From Molossus alvarezi (Eukaryota > Chordata > Mammalia > Chiroptera > Molossidae): a stretch of 64,000 bases of DNA. The notes under the pieces are model-generated. The model saw only the letters and a program-made list of their open reading frames with translations, ran no database searches and was not told the DNA's origin. The translations under genes were made by a program, and so were the position numbers. The number at the start of each line of letters is the position of its first letter. Position 1 is the first letter of the stretch. Positions 48,382 to 60,195 of the stretch are shown here, piece by piece. The DNA is taken from contig CM073899.1 of assembly GCA_037176705.1 (NCBI GenBank), forward strand, positions 5,766,001-5,830,000, in the 5' to 3' direction.

Positions 48382-48642
48382 TTTTTTTTTTTTTTTTATC
48401 CTCACCCGAGGACATTTTTTTTCCATTTTTTTTGCACAGATAGAGTGGGAGGGAGAGAGAGGAAGAGAGCGAGAGAGAGAAACATCGATGTGAAAGGGAC
48501 ACATCGAGTGGCTGCCACCCGCACGACCAACCAGGGCCGGGGACAAACTGCATCCGAGGTACATGCCCTCAGCGGGAACCGAACCCGGGTCTCTCTGGAC
48601 CACAGGCCGACGCTCTAACCGCTGAGCCAAACCGGCCAGGGC
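48382..48642 (-). mobile_element. Young Ves SINE, antisense
   Basis: Perfect duplication CAACCTATCGTTCT at 48368-48381 and 48643-48656. T-run, TCCTCACCCGAGGA (48399-48412), purine-rich region and an intact reversed tRNA-like head. Confidence 0.97.
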
Positions 48643-49559
48643 CAACCTATCGTTCTATGATACAGTGAGTGTGAGATGAGATTAAAAACCTTTCAAGAAG
48701 CAAAAGGGCTCAGATTTGTTTTCCCACACCTTTTCTCAGAAAGCTAAGAGTAAGAGAGTCTGTGTCCCCCCCACCCCCCGGGAAGCCGCACAAGGAGCTC
48801 CGAGGGCACTATACAGGGAAGTCCAGGTGACAGCCGGAAGCTGAGACCCTGGATCCCTGGTGTGTTTGACTATAGCGACAGGAATTTCACAAATCTGTAA
48901 AAGAATACAAAAAAATCTAATGATTTTTACATAGAAAATTAAATTCAAGAGGGGGAGGGAAAACTATTAACAAATCCAAGATAAATTTGAAAGGCACACG
49001 GAAAGAAACAGAGCATAGCACTTGGCTCAGCTATGAGCAGTTTACGTAATGGCTGTGAAATGTAGACACGTGTGGACTGAACAGGAAAGGGTGGCTCTCC
49101 GGAGGGCTGAGTGAGGGAACGGTGTGAGCGGGGCGGGTTGGGTGTGTGCTGAACCCTCCAGCCTGCATTTCACAAGGTAACAGCTAATATCTAAAATTGT
49201 TTATTCAGAAAGAAAAAGGGTGAGCAAACAATTTAAACACGTGGGAGTGAATGTCAGCAGAGAGGTGAAGCTTTCTGGGGGTTGCATTCAGGGGGCGAGT
49301 TAGATAAAGAGATGACCACCATTTTCCCAGAAGACATTAGCAATTCTGTGCACAAATTACTATACTAAAATAAAAATTGCAGGAAAAAAACCCCAAATCA
49401 TCTACACTTTCTTAAACTCTTTCATCCTTTAGTGAAAGGTTTTATTTATAGAAACTGCAATCTCCACAGGCCTGCCCATGTCTGCCCTCAGGAAGGTTTC
49501 TGTAATACTGAATTCCTGGGGAATTCTTTGGTCTTCTCTGAGGATGAATAACAAATAAC

Positions 49560-49669
49560 CCAATGGGCCAGGGACAAACCACAACTCAGGTACCTGCCCT
49601 TGGAAATCAAACCTGGGACTCCCTGGTCCCAAGGCCAACACTCTAACCACTGAGCCAAACCGGCCAGGG
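49560..49669 (-). mobile_element. Truncated, diverged Ves SINE head
   Basis: On the - strand the head GCCCTGGCCGGTTTGGCTCA continues to about GTGGTTTGTCCCTGGCCC, then similarity is lost. No CT-rich region or A tail seen. Confidence 0.85.
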
Positions 49670-50103
49670 CTGCCTTCTTAGTTTTTATCCAATGGTTTAT
49701 TGAATTACAGATACCAGAGTTCATTCCCTTTACTACAAGTTTATCTCTTTAAGTAGGAAAAATGTTGATAAATTATAATAAGTTTTTCCTGAATCTATAA
49801 ACCTACCCTTTTGCTCCACTGGGTGCGGGGGGACTGCCACTCAGCAGCCAAGGGGCCGTGCCCACAGAGGCCCCTCTGTCCAAGGAACCGAGCAGGGGCT
49901 GCACCTCTATCTAACTCACAGCAGACACAGTGTATTCTCGCTGCGCCTCTGACTGACAGTCTTTCTTAAAAAGGCTGCGTTTTCATCTTTTGGTCAGTTT
50001 ACGCCGGATAACACTGCAAGACCGGGAGCAGTGAGGTCGAGGCCACAGGATCATGACCAGCACTTCCAGACTGATGTCACCATGACGAGTGCCGGCTGCT
50101 TAC

Positions 50104-50227
50104 CAGGAAGGTGTTTCCGCAGTGCCCACACACTACCCGTGTCCCTTCCGGCTGGATGGGCAGCGCAGGCTGAGCTGGTTGTTCTTCAGAAATAAGCATC
50201 ACTGGGCCAAGGTTAATTATGCGTCTA
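50104..50227 (-). CDS. PIP4P2: PIP4P2 exon 4
   Basis: Acceptor TTCCACAG. One base completes Cys, then RRIINLGPVMLISEEQPAQP, ALPIQPEGTRVVCGHCGNTF and L, with donor GTAAGC. It is 124 nt. It contains a CGHCG pair and the proline-rich linker. Confidence 0.97.
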
Positions 50228-51194
50228 CTGTGGAAAGAGAAAGGAAACATCACTGCCCCAGCAACCGGCTGGCAAAACCTGCAGTGTGTGACTGAAAACA
50301 TGGAAAACAGTATTGAAAATAGGTTATGTCAATCATTTTATAAATTAAGGAGCCAAAATCACAGAAAGCAGCAATAGTCGATATTTAAAACAAAAAAAAG
50401 CCCTGGGAACTATTTAACTGCCATTTGCAAGTTCTTATAAGTTCAAATCAGAAACTAGTTCTGACTCCCTATCTAAGAAGACAACTTGAGTTTGACGGAA
50501 GACTGAATACGGTGCAATATTCCGCCTCAACCACGAGGGCGTGCCAGGAAGGGATCAACATGCTGAGTCACAAGCACACGCTCTGAGCAGGCTGGTGCTC
50601 CTTGAGGGCAAAAGGAGCTGGACAGAAAGGAAAGTGGGGGAGCGCCTCTCCTTTCAAACAGGGTTGCAAATGACTCATGTACTGTCCAAAAGGCAGAAAC
50701 CATAGAAAAAATCCAGTCAAGGTCTTGGCACTCTATAATCTGGGCACATTCATGGTGGCATTTTGCAAGGGCAATGACTCCGCAATGTATTGTACAGAAC
50801 ATGCTCTGCAAAAGTGAGTGCGGCACCCGGCGGGTGCACAGTGATGATTAAAACATAAGACACCTCTAGGTTCAGATGAACTATGTCAAAGGAAAACTAA
50901 TTAGTTATTTTTAAATAACTTTAACAAGTAACTGATTTATTACAGTGCATTAAGTACGTTATAATATCAAGAAAACTTCTATTACTCATTCAGGAATATT
51001 ATATTTTGCAAATGCCTGTGACCATTAATTTCAAACTAAGTATATCATCCCTTTTACAAAGAAAAATAATCTAAGTCCTGTAATGACTATGAGGACAAAG
51101 ACTGTTTAGAACAATGTCTGGTACTATGAGCGTTTAGTAAATACTTGTTGAATGAACAAATGAATGAATGAATGAATGAATCTTCATCTCTTAC
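50228..51194 (-). other. PIP4P2 intron 3
   Basis: GTAAGA-AG intron, 967 bp. An ATTC tetranucleotide tract and L2-like end occur just inside the donor (51080-51181). Nothing else recognised. Confidence 0.85.
51161..51181. repeat. (GAAT)n microsatellite beside a splice donor
   Basis: About five GAAT copies, preceded by an L2-like end (51080-51160). On the PIP4P2 strand it reads ATTC repeats starting about 14 nt after the exon 3 boundary. Confidence 0.9.
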
Positions 51195-51301
51195 CAGTTG
51201 GGTCTCGGGCAGCCTATTCGCCGAGATGTGTCCTTACAAATGAGGAGACAATTACAAGGGCATCTAACATATTTCTTCCCTGTTGGGGGATTTTTGATTG
51301 G
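51195..51301 (-). CDS. PIP4P2: PIP4P2 exon 3 with catalytic CX5R motif
   Basis: Acceptor TTATCTAG, then [35 protein letters not shown] and TG before GTAAGA. It is 107 nt. CKDTSRR is the CX5R phosphatase signature (Cys107, Arg113). CPCNC and CPRPNC add zinc-ribbon-like cysteines. A longer frame at 51176-51391 on the other strand is a shadow. Confidence 0.97.
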
Positions 51302-51999
51302 CTAGATAAGGGAAGGAAATGCAAACAGCAAATTAACCAAAATACAGACTGCCAAAGCTTGTTTGTGCATACAAAGGCAACAGTTCCTTAAAAACGAAGG
51401 CTAGTGCTACCAAAGTACAGTTTAGGAAAAAGTGCATTACAAGTGCTTTCGAGTAGCTCCAAGGTTGGCAAGCACTTCATGAAGGTTTGGGGCTGCACAG
51501 ATTTAATGATGAAAGACATATTTCAAAACTAGTCTGCTTGGGCCTTTTATTATGGGGGAGTATTTAGTGCACACCAAGAGTTGTTTTCCCTTCAAAGTTC
51601 ACAAGACAAGGTCATCTATCTGTCTGGCCAGGTGCAAAGATTCCCTGGGGGCTCATGCACCTGTCCAGAAAGAGAGTAGGCTTAATAAGAACAGTGGGCA
51701 AAGAGGAGTATATGACAAATCTGAACTTTTCCTAAACTTTACCCATTAGAATATCAGAAGTGATTCATCTTATGACATCTTATAACTTTCAAAACTTATA
51801 ATGGCTTTTTTTCTTTTTGTAGATGAGTATCATACTGCAATTAACTTAAAAGATTATGAAAAGAGATTATTTATTTAGAAAAAGAAAGCAAATGAGGCAA
51901 GATGTTAATATGTACAGACTGTGTATGAAGAAAATATGAGAATTCTCTGTACCATCTACTGTTATTTTTATAACTTTTCTATAAGTCTAAAACTTATTT

Positions 52000-52203
52000 T
52001 TTCTTTATTGATCTTAGAGAGAGAGGAAGAAAGAGGGAGAGAGAGAGATAGAAACATCGATGAGAAAGCCCATCGATTGGCCGCCTTCTGCATGCCTCCC
52101 ACTGGGGATCGGGCCCACAACCTGGGCATGTGCCCTGACCGGAATCGAACCAGTGACCTCTTGGTGCAGGGTTGATGCTCAACTGCTGAGCCACACCGCC
52201 GGG
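52000..52203 (-). mobile_element. Ves SINE, antisense, second head type
   Basis: Target duplication CTAAAACTTATTT at 51987-51999 and 52204-52216, perfect. Purine-rich region, CCACTGGGGATCGGGCCCAC and reversed head ending ACCGCCGGG. Confidence 0.96.
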
Positions 52204-52230
52204 CTAAAACTTATTTCCAAAAGACTTTTA

Positions 52231-52390
52231 GCCCTGGCCAGGTAGCTCAGTTGGTCAGAGCATTGTCCCCATATGCCAAGGTTGTGGGTTTGATCCCCGA
52301 GGAGGACACATACAAGAATCCACCAATGAGTGCACGAATAAGTGGAACAACACATTGATGTTCTCTCTTTCTCAAATCAATAAAAAAAGA
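52231..52390 (+). mobile_element. Ves SINE, GGTAGCTCAG head type
   Basis: Head GCCCTGGCCAGGTAGCTCAG, CATATGCCAAGG, ATACAAGAATCCACCAATGA, shared with the copy at 31458-31640. Short CT region, AATCAATAAAAAAAGA. Confidence 0.93.
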
Positions 52391-52799
52391 TTTTTAAAAA
52401 TTTAAGTAAATAATCTTTGTAGAAAATAATTGTAGAAACATATAAAAGTTAGCAATAGACCACCTATAATTTATTAAACCATATTATAGAGAAAATCTGA
52501 ATATTTAAAATTCACAAACATCCAGAATGTATTACTATACTACCTAAAATATCAAGAAAACCAGAATTTGGTTTAATTTTTGCATCTCCAAATTTTACCA
52601 TTATGTGCTTGGCAAATGACAAGATCTATTTTTATATTCTATTCCCTCCTCACTTCTAGGCCTGCGTTCTACATGGTAAAACAAGGCTACTGAACCAGAA
52701 CATTCCAAGCATGGCCCCAGCACCAGCCCAGGCCACATAACGACTGATATGGAGTGAAAAGTGTAATTAACACTGTCCTTATGCAGAGGTTTTCATATT

Positions 52800-53000
52800 C
52801 TTACTTGGCAAAGTCAACTTGTATGTTCCAGGCACTGTGCTGGGCACTTTACCCCCTATAATCCCAACAACAACACCATGAGGCAGGTATTATTATTACC
52901 CCACTTTTCAGGAGAAAACCAGCTTAGAGAAGTCTCCAAGGAAACATAGCTGCTAAATGGCAGAGCTAGGATTCAAACTCCAGAGGGTGGGCCTCCTAAT
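52800..53000 (+). mobile_element. MIR element
   Basis: Clear MIR core order: CCAGGCACTGTGCTGGGCAC, ACACCATGAGGCAGGTATTA, CCCCACTTTTCAGGAG and GCAGAGCTAGGATTCAAACT. Confidence 0.85.
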
Positions 53001-53142
53001 CTTAGACACATCATCAGTTATGCAGCCAGCCAGCTCCAGCTTCTCCAGGACTTCTCAGATTTCCCATTCATGTGTCCTACAAATCCTCTCCTTTCACCTT
53101 AAATTTCCTGTTCTCTAACGCTTGCTAAAATGTATCCATATT

Positions 53143-53179
53143 CACACACACACACACACACACACGCACACACACACAC
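53143..53179. repeat. (CA)n microsatellite
   Basis: About 18 CA copies with one G interruption. Confidence 0.95.
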
Positions 53180-53959
53180 TCCTCCTTCCCTTTCCAATAC
53201 CATCTACTGAAATAAAAAGGACTTCTGTTAGCCTTGTTTTGTGTTTTTGTTGTGCAAGGTTTCTTTCTTTCTTTTTTTTTTCACCTCCACAGAAATATCA
53301 GGTTCCTCTCATACCTGGCTGATGCAAGGAGAATGAATCACACTAAAACTGAGCTGTTCTGTTCAACCCTGGTCCATCATACCTGTTTGTTTCCATCTAG
53401 AATTTCTCCAGAGAAGCATCCAGTTGCCTAACACCTCCTCAATAAGTAAATTTAAGATCGAATTACACTAACATTAGGAAGTCTTATGCTAAAGCACTAC
53501 TCAGACTTTTTTTTCTTTTTACACATTTTTCCTCCCCTGTTATTTTACTGATTCCACACAAGGCAATTTGATTGAATACTATTCATTTTCCCTGGAATAT
53601 TCAGTTACTTACATTTATTTATGTAATAGGGGTAGTAAAGATATAAGATTTTCAGCACAATTTTCTCTATGTCCAGAAATAATTTATTTGTAATCAGATC
53701 CTTTTGATCTTGTATGAACTCATCACTTCTAAGTAGCCAGACTGAGGGTGGTGGCTAAATCCAGTGACATTGCGATTCCTGCATAAACTACCTGTTCTGT
53801 TCTGTCTACTTCCAAGTGCAACTTTAAAGTTTTAAAACTCTGTTTTTTCTACTTATTTAAGAACAAGAGTTTTTATGGGTGGAGTGTTGTGTATTTGGTT
53901 TAATATGATTTTAAATCCACCTGTTTACGACTTAACAGAAGTTGTTTTAATCCACCACT

Positions 53960-54840
53960 TTGTGACAAAGACCAAAAAAGGTTATCTTGGGAAGTGTCCA
54001 CCCCTCACCTGCTGTTGCTGGGGAGAAGCACCCAGCGGCCGGGTGCTGAGCATCCAGCTGGGGCTCAGCCATAGAACAGGAAGAGGAGCAGTGACTATGG
54101 CGGGGAGACCTTGAGACCAAACTCCTGAGCATCTGTGAGGACTGTTGGAGAGTTTCTGTCGAGGAAGGCAGTCTGCTGACCTAAACCCTCTGGGGACACC
54201 TGGAGACATTTGCTCCTGCTGTGGCCAAGATGACCGACCCTTTGGTGGGCAGTGGCTCTAAACCGAGCACCAGTCCTGGGATGATACCCCTAGCAGCCGG
54301 CCCACCCGCCTTGGTTGCCTAGCAACATGACCTAGCAACAAGGGACTTTGATTTGGAGCTTGCAGCTGGAAGTCAGGTGAAGTGGGTCCCCCAGTAACCC
54401 ACTCCTACAAAAGGTCCACCTCTGTCAAATGTGGACTTTCTTCCTTTTGTCTCCCCTTGCCTGGAACAGTAGTGTGACTGATCTGTCATTTGTCTGGACT
54501 ATGCTATTTTTAAGATACTGTCTTGCAGACTATTGGCTTGTGAAACTCGTCTAATTCCTACCATAAACCTGAGAGAAACAAATGGCTGGTGAAGCCTGAA
54601 TTGATCTCTGAATATAATTTTGCTGTGTCTCCCCAAAGACAAAGCAGTAGAGGAAGAGGAGGGAAACAACCACTATACCAAAGCCACGGAATCCTTTAAG
54701 GCTCTGGTGGTTTTTAATCACTGCTTATGCCTAACAACCTGTGCTCGCAGCCCTGCAACAGCAGCAGGAGGTTAGCGCCAATTAAACTGACTACTCAGGG
54801 TTCGACCTACAACAGCTGGTTTGATAGGTATCACCTATCT
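53960..54840 (+). mobile_element. LTR-like element (tentative)
   Basis: An island of higher GC with a sharp contrast to its flanks. It includes CTACAAAAGG (TATA-like, about 54414), a CTTTTGTCTCCCC stretch and ATAAACCTGAGAG. The order promoter-like, CT-rich, poly(A)-like resembles a retroviral-type LTR. It also contains an X-box (54314-54326). I do not recognise the family and see no ORF. Confidence 0.35.
54314..54326. promoter_or_regulatory. RFX X-box motif
   Basis: GTTGCCTAGCAAC fits the palindromic X-box consensus GTNRCC-N-RGYAAC bound by RFX factors. A second half site CTAGCAAC follows at about 54333-54341. Whether it is bound is unknown. Confidence 0.5.
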
Positions 54841-55787
54841 AATATATAAAGTTCTTCAAATGATCTCCTTTATAGGGAAAAAAAGCATTTACAATGGCAT
54901 ATATTGCTTTGTAACTTAAGGTTTTATTTTATACATTTTACATAAAATATATAAAGCCCAGTATCCATGTTTTATCGTTTTTAGAGACACAATAATCACT
55001 GGCTGACTTTTTAAAGACTTTTTTTCTAAAGAGAAAAAAAGTATAAATAACACAAATTAAATTAATATTTAATTGCAGAGTTTGAGAGAGGTTGACATTT
55101 TAAAAATAAAGCCCAACCATAAAAGCAGAAACATATTTCATCCAACCAGTATATACTTTACTAGTTTATTACTTGGAGCTGTGAAAATTTTACTTAAAAT
55201 TTAGTTGCTCTTACCAAAGTTTAGTTAAAAAAAAAATTTGCCCTTCAAATTTTGGAACATTTTACTAAATTAAAATCAAACAAATAGAATAAAATACCAA
55301 GCAATTTGTAAACAATTTGGCACAGAAGTCAATAATAAATTCCTAATCAGAAGAGTCATACTGACATCCTACAGACATAAAATAAGTTTAAATACAGTAA
55401 TTTCCCACATAAGTACAAAGTCCACATTTGTGGTGAACCTCAGTATATTTTCACTTTAGTGGAAATGAGAATGGATCTCACTGTGAGGTGACTAGACATT
55501 GAAGACAATTATAAATAACTGTCTATAGTCAGTATTGTTTTGGAAAGAGCCAAATGGCATTATATTTAAACTTGCCATGAGATTTTTTGTAATGAAGTGA
55601 GCTTCGAACACCTGGAGGCATCCTTGGATGCTAAAAGAGAAACGGAGAGCCAAGAGAAGAAAGAATGAAAAAATATGCCATGTCTATGTCCAGCCCATAC
55701 CTACTTTAAGTTACATAACTAGAGTACCTCCTTGAGGGAGATGTCAGACAACAATGGATGCTTTTATTGGTGGAAATCTCCACTTAC

Positions 55788-55936
55788 TGTAGCTTCATTG
55801 CAAACTGTACACTTAACCACATGCTGGTGAAGCTTGCCGTCCAAGTTGATGAGCGACTGGCACACACGACAGTTTATTACTGGAATGCCACCGGCGTCCG
55901 GGCTGGCAATGGCGGTGTATGGAGGAGGCAGTTCCG
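55788..55936 (-). CDS. PIP4P2: PIP4P2 exon 2
   Basis: Acceptor CTTTTCAG. Two bases complete Ala, then [40 protein letters not shown] and KCTVCNEAT, with donor GTAAGT. It is 149 nt. CRVC and CTVC pairs start the zinc-ribbon-like region. PPPY is a possible WW-binding motif. Confidence 0.97.
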
Positions 55937-56622
55937 CTGAAAAGATACCAGTCATTGAGTCAGTCACACATATTACAGATGGTTTGAGCATAGGAAACTA
56001 TCAAAAAGGTCACTTATTTGTTTAGTTAAGTGTATAAAACTAGTCAATTTATCATAGTTTCAGAGTTGGGACTGTCTTGTAAAGTAGAACAATTCCTAAC
56101 TCTGATAAAAATCAGAATCATTTTGCCAAGTTCTATCCCCCCATGACCCAGTTCCCGTTTCTAAACCGGTACCCCAAATATCAACTGCTTTCCCATGTGC
56201 AGACCTGTAGGGCTTGCATTAGAAAAGAGATGGTTTATGCCCGAGGTAAAGAGTTAACACTAACGATCTGACTACCAAACAGAAGCAGCCAGCGGAAGCA
56301 GGTTCATGCACATTGCTTATGAACACACAACAGTGTAGCTGTCCTGCCGAGTCCATGCTAGAACAGCGTGGTCACTGCCGGCTCCAGCCAAGGAGAGTTC
56401 CCGCATCAGCCAAGGAGAGACAAAAACGAACTTAGGAAAAGTAAAGTGATCAGTGTGGAACAAAGCTAATTGGGATGGAACGATGTTCATTTCAGGTACA
56501 AAACAAAAATAAACTTAAATTTTTGTCTCAAATTTTTACTTAACACTAAAAATCTAAGAATTTCACTGAAGTATAGGTATAAAATATGATGTCTGGGATC
56601 TAGTTTAAATACTCCAAGAAAA

Positions 56623-56846
56623 GCCCAGCCGGTGTGGCTCAGTGGTTGAGCGTCAACCCTGCACCAAGAGGTCTGGTTCCATTCCTGGTCAGGGCACCAA
56701 TCCACCAGGTTGTGGGCCCAATCCCCCGGGGGGAGGGGGGGCCATGCAGGAGGCGGCCAATCAATGTTTCTATCTCTCTCTGCCTTTCTCTCTCTCTAAA
56801 AAAAATTAATAAAGAAAAAAAATTTTTTTTAATAAATGAATAAAAT
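56623..56846 (+). mobile_element. Ves SINE with perfect target duplication
   Basis: AAATACTCCAAGAAAA at 56607-56622 and 56847-56862. Head GCCCAGCCGGTGTGGCTCAG, CACCAAGAGGTCTGG, G-rich GGGGGGAGGGGGGGCC, CT-rich region and an A/T tail. Confidence 0.97.
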
Positions 56847-59227
56847 AAATACTCCAAGAAAAAAAATTAGATGAAACAAGAGTAGCAAAACTTTGATAAT
56901 TAATGAATATAATGACATTAAAGGTCATTTTATTCTTACTACTTTTGTGTGTGCTTAAAATTCTCAGAATACAAAGATCCCCCCACCCCCCCCCACAACT
57001 GTGCTTTGATAGTCCTAAGGTTGACATTTGGGTAAAGAGTGAAGCCCAGTTAGGGAATCACGTTTACCTACCAGAAGTATTACTTGCTGTGAATGCCTGA
57101 CAAAAACGATGTAGACATACTATTCCATGATGAGGCTTCTAAAGGGGACCACCTAGCCCCCTTCTGTAGGCTCTCGACTGTAAGCAGTGGAGAACCTTTC
57201 CATGTGAACTGTTCCCTTAGGATGCCTAGAAAGGACTTCACCTAACGCATGACTGAAGTCCCACAAAAAATAACTGGTATTTCAAAGGACTCCTGTGATG
57301 CTATAAAATACAATCACAATAGCTAATCATGAAAAAAGCTACTTCTTAAATAGAGATTTTCTATCCACTGGACTGGATTCTGAACTCTGTGACATTTTAA
57401 AATGAATTAGAGCAGAGCACATTTTGTTATGTTTAAAATTCACATATTACCACCTGGCATCTTTGCAGTTTATCGTGCAGGTGTTTTCAGTCTTGCAAAG
57501 CATTAGCAACAAGTTCCTCATTCAAATGACCCATTAGAAGCTGAATGTCTGTGGCAGCCAAGGCTCTGAATGGGCCCTTTAAGGTGCCAATGCACACACG
57601 TTTCTGGGAGGCTACACCAGAGTGCTGCCAAATTTTTAAATATTTAAATAGCTTTAAATCCTTGAAAGAATTGAGGTTGATGTAGAGTGACCTGCATTGC
57701 ATTAATCAAGAAGACAAAAGCAGGTAAAAGGAACGGAGTCAGCACAGACTGGAGCCTTAAGAGGCAGACAAGTTAATCAGATCTCAACAAAGAAGGTACT
57801 GTCCTGGCAAAAGGACACACACTTCACGAGACTCAAGATACACAGCCTGGTGTGAAATAATAAATGTTGTTCAAAATTATGAGCAGTAGCATCACTAATA
57901 GACTGAGTTTCCTCTCTTGCCTCTCCCTTGTTATAAATGAACAAGAAGTAGTTTTTCTGCAGTTCCAGGTCTCTTCTATCTTACATAGTATGATTGAAAA
58001 AAAATGTGAAGACAGGACAATATCACAAAGAAAACAAGTGCAGTGGAGGTAAGAGAAGGAGGCCACACATCACAGCTACATGAAAAGACAGTAAACCCAG
58101 GAAAAAGCTTTGGTCTAACAAAAAATTTCAATGGGTGAACTTAAGAAGTATTTGAAGTGCACCAGAGCCAGCAAAACCCTGCACATTTTTCCTCTAAAAT
58201 TTGCACTATATAATTTCTCTTTTCCCCCTAAAATTTCTAACCTTGTTTTTTTTTTTTTAAGCCTTCAATGTGAAAAATATGCTCAGATCTACTTTTTTGG
58301 AAGCGTGGGAAGCAGAGGCAGGGAGAAAGACTACAGGTGAGGATTATACATGTAAAATGGGGAGATTACCCATTCGGTGAGGCTTGCTCGGGACTGATTT
58401 GCCAACTCTGCCATAGTGTCTGGCCTCTGACAGATGCTCACTGAATATTTATTGTAATGGAAGGATGAATAAAAGAATAAATGAATGAGTGAATCATTGA
58501 AATTTATCAGAAATGTATTTCTCTTGGGAAAGTAACACTAGGTATATTACTGCCACTTTCCTTACAGAAGAGCTGGGTCCTAGAAGGGAACTCAGCTTGA
58601 CTGAAAAGAGGCCTCTTTTCCACACAGACTGCCCTCCCCAGCCACGCACAGGAGGGGGAGGCAGTCACTCGGGCCCACCAGAGAAATGGAATACATTCAG
58701 AAGATCAATAGAACAGATGTTGCCACCTAATTGCTCCAATAAACAATGTTCTCAGGCCTAACATGTCAATGTTCTGTCCATTACTTTAACACCAAGCTGA
58801 TTTAAACATATTTCTTGTACTTTTACCCAAGAAAAACTTCACTGTAACTCCATATCCTCTTATAAGAGACTTGTAATTCCTATAATAATTAGCAATTTAG
58901 ATTATTCGCTTGGTCTCCTTTCATGTTAAAATGCTCAACAGATCACCATTGTACCTATTTTGAATTTCTGCCCCCTATAAAAAGTCCACTGTAATCTCAG
59001 AACAAGGGATCATTAGATATTAAGGGTCACAAAAATTATGCATTTTGAAAGTCTTGTTAGTTAAACAATGGTCATTTTTTATGGACCCATATGAAGACTT
59101 TTTCCTACATGTGCGCGGTATTGGTTATACCAGGAGTCCTCCGTTCTGAACGCTCTTGAATTGTCACAACTGTACAATGCTAAGAATTCAAGCATTTTAG
59201 GATTATATAATCTAATTTCTTTCTTTC

Positions 59228-59473
59228 TCTTTTTAATCTTCACCTGAGAATAGTTTTCCCACTGATTTTTAGAGAGAGTGGATGGGAAGAAGGGAGAGGG
59301 AAAGAGAGAGAAACATCAACGTGACAGAGACACATCGATCGGTTGCCTACTGCATGCACCCAGGGCCAGGAATCAAACCTGCAACCCAGGTACATGCCCT
59401 TGACCCGAAATCAAACTCGAAACCCTTCATTGTGCAGGCCAATGCACTATCCACTGAGTGCACCTGCCAGGGA
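59228..59473 (-). mobile_element. Older Ves SINE, antisense
   Basis: AATCTTCACCTGAGAATA (decayed stem-loop), purine-rich region, CAGGTACATGCCCTTGACC and CTGAGTGCACCTGCCAGGG at the head end. More diverged than others. Confidence 0.88.
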
Positions 59474-60054
59474 TCTTGATTAATGTTTTAAAGATTTGGG
59501 TTGGAGCCAGGACAACACGTGGGCATTATAAATACAAGACAAGAACGATTGACCCTGATACCTGCCCCAAGGATGGGAAAGTAAATGGGCTCCCGGAAAA
59601 CTGGAAAACCAGAAGGTGCACTCCATCAAATGGGACTTCATTTCCCCTTCATAGGGAGGTGGCCTCAGCAAAGTTAATATGATTCAAGAACCAGTTTGAA
59701 AAAATTCCCTCAGCTTTAGTGTAGCACAGAATCAAGCTTCAGCAAGACCCCCACCTTGCTCAGCATCAGCAGGTACACATCCCTGCTGGGGCCTTCCGGG
59801 AACTTCCGGGAGCTGCTCTCAAAGACCCTGCATCTGCTTCTGCTGATTGTGACAACCTGGCTTCCAGAGGGTTTCAGAATCCTTGGCCAACAAAGTGAGA
59901 ATTTCAAAGTGAGATGAATCTAATCTTACAGTGTGTTGCATGTGTGGTGTGTGTGGTCATCCCTTCCTGCCAATCCACACCCAACCTTAAACTCTGCAAG
60001 GATGCAGAGAGGTTCAGAAATTTAAAAAGTGCCCTAATATATTTAAGGTCTCTC

Positions 60055-60195
60055 CATGCACTGGATTGAATATTTGTGTTCCCTGAAAATTCATATGTTC
60101 AGCCCTTAACCCCCAATGCCATGGTATGAGGAGGTGGGGCCTGTAGGTGATTCGGTCATGAGGGCGGAGCCCCTGTGAATGAGATTAATGCTCCC
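60055..60195 (+). mobile_element. MaLR-type LTR fragment, 5' part
   Basis: AAAATTCATATGTTCAGCCC, TTAACCCCCAATGCCATGGT, GAGGAGGTGGGGCC and TCATGAGGGCGGAGCCCCTG follow the usual order of a MaLR LTR. It breaks off near GAGATTAATGCTCCC. Confidence 0.8.

Larger units (their letters stand above)
44113..50103 (-). other. PIP4P2 intron 4, SINE-rich
   Basis: 6.0-kb GTAAGC-AG intron. It holds eight SINE copies or fragments between 45.6 and 49.7 kb, several carrying perfect target duplications. The remaining sequence is AT-rich without genes. Confidence 0.85.
51302..55787 (-). other. PIP4P2 intron 2
   Basis: 4.5-kb GTAAGT-AG intron. It contains SINEs at 52000-52203 and 52231-52390, a MIR at 52800-53000, a CA repeat at 53143-53179 and a GC-richer LTR-like element at 53960-54840. 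The rest is AT-rich. Confidence 0.8.

Noticed and set aside
57487..57702. 71-codon minus-strand frame in PIP4P2 intron 1
   Set aside because: Looks protein-like in places, but I recognise no family, no splice context and no repeat structure. Within chance expectation.
59716..59907. 63-codon minus-strand frame in PIP4P2 intron 1
   Set aside because: No recognisable family and no supporting splice sites; within chance expectation.
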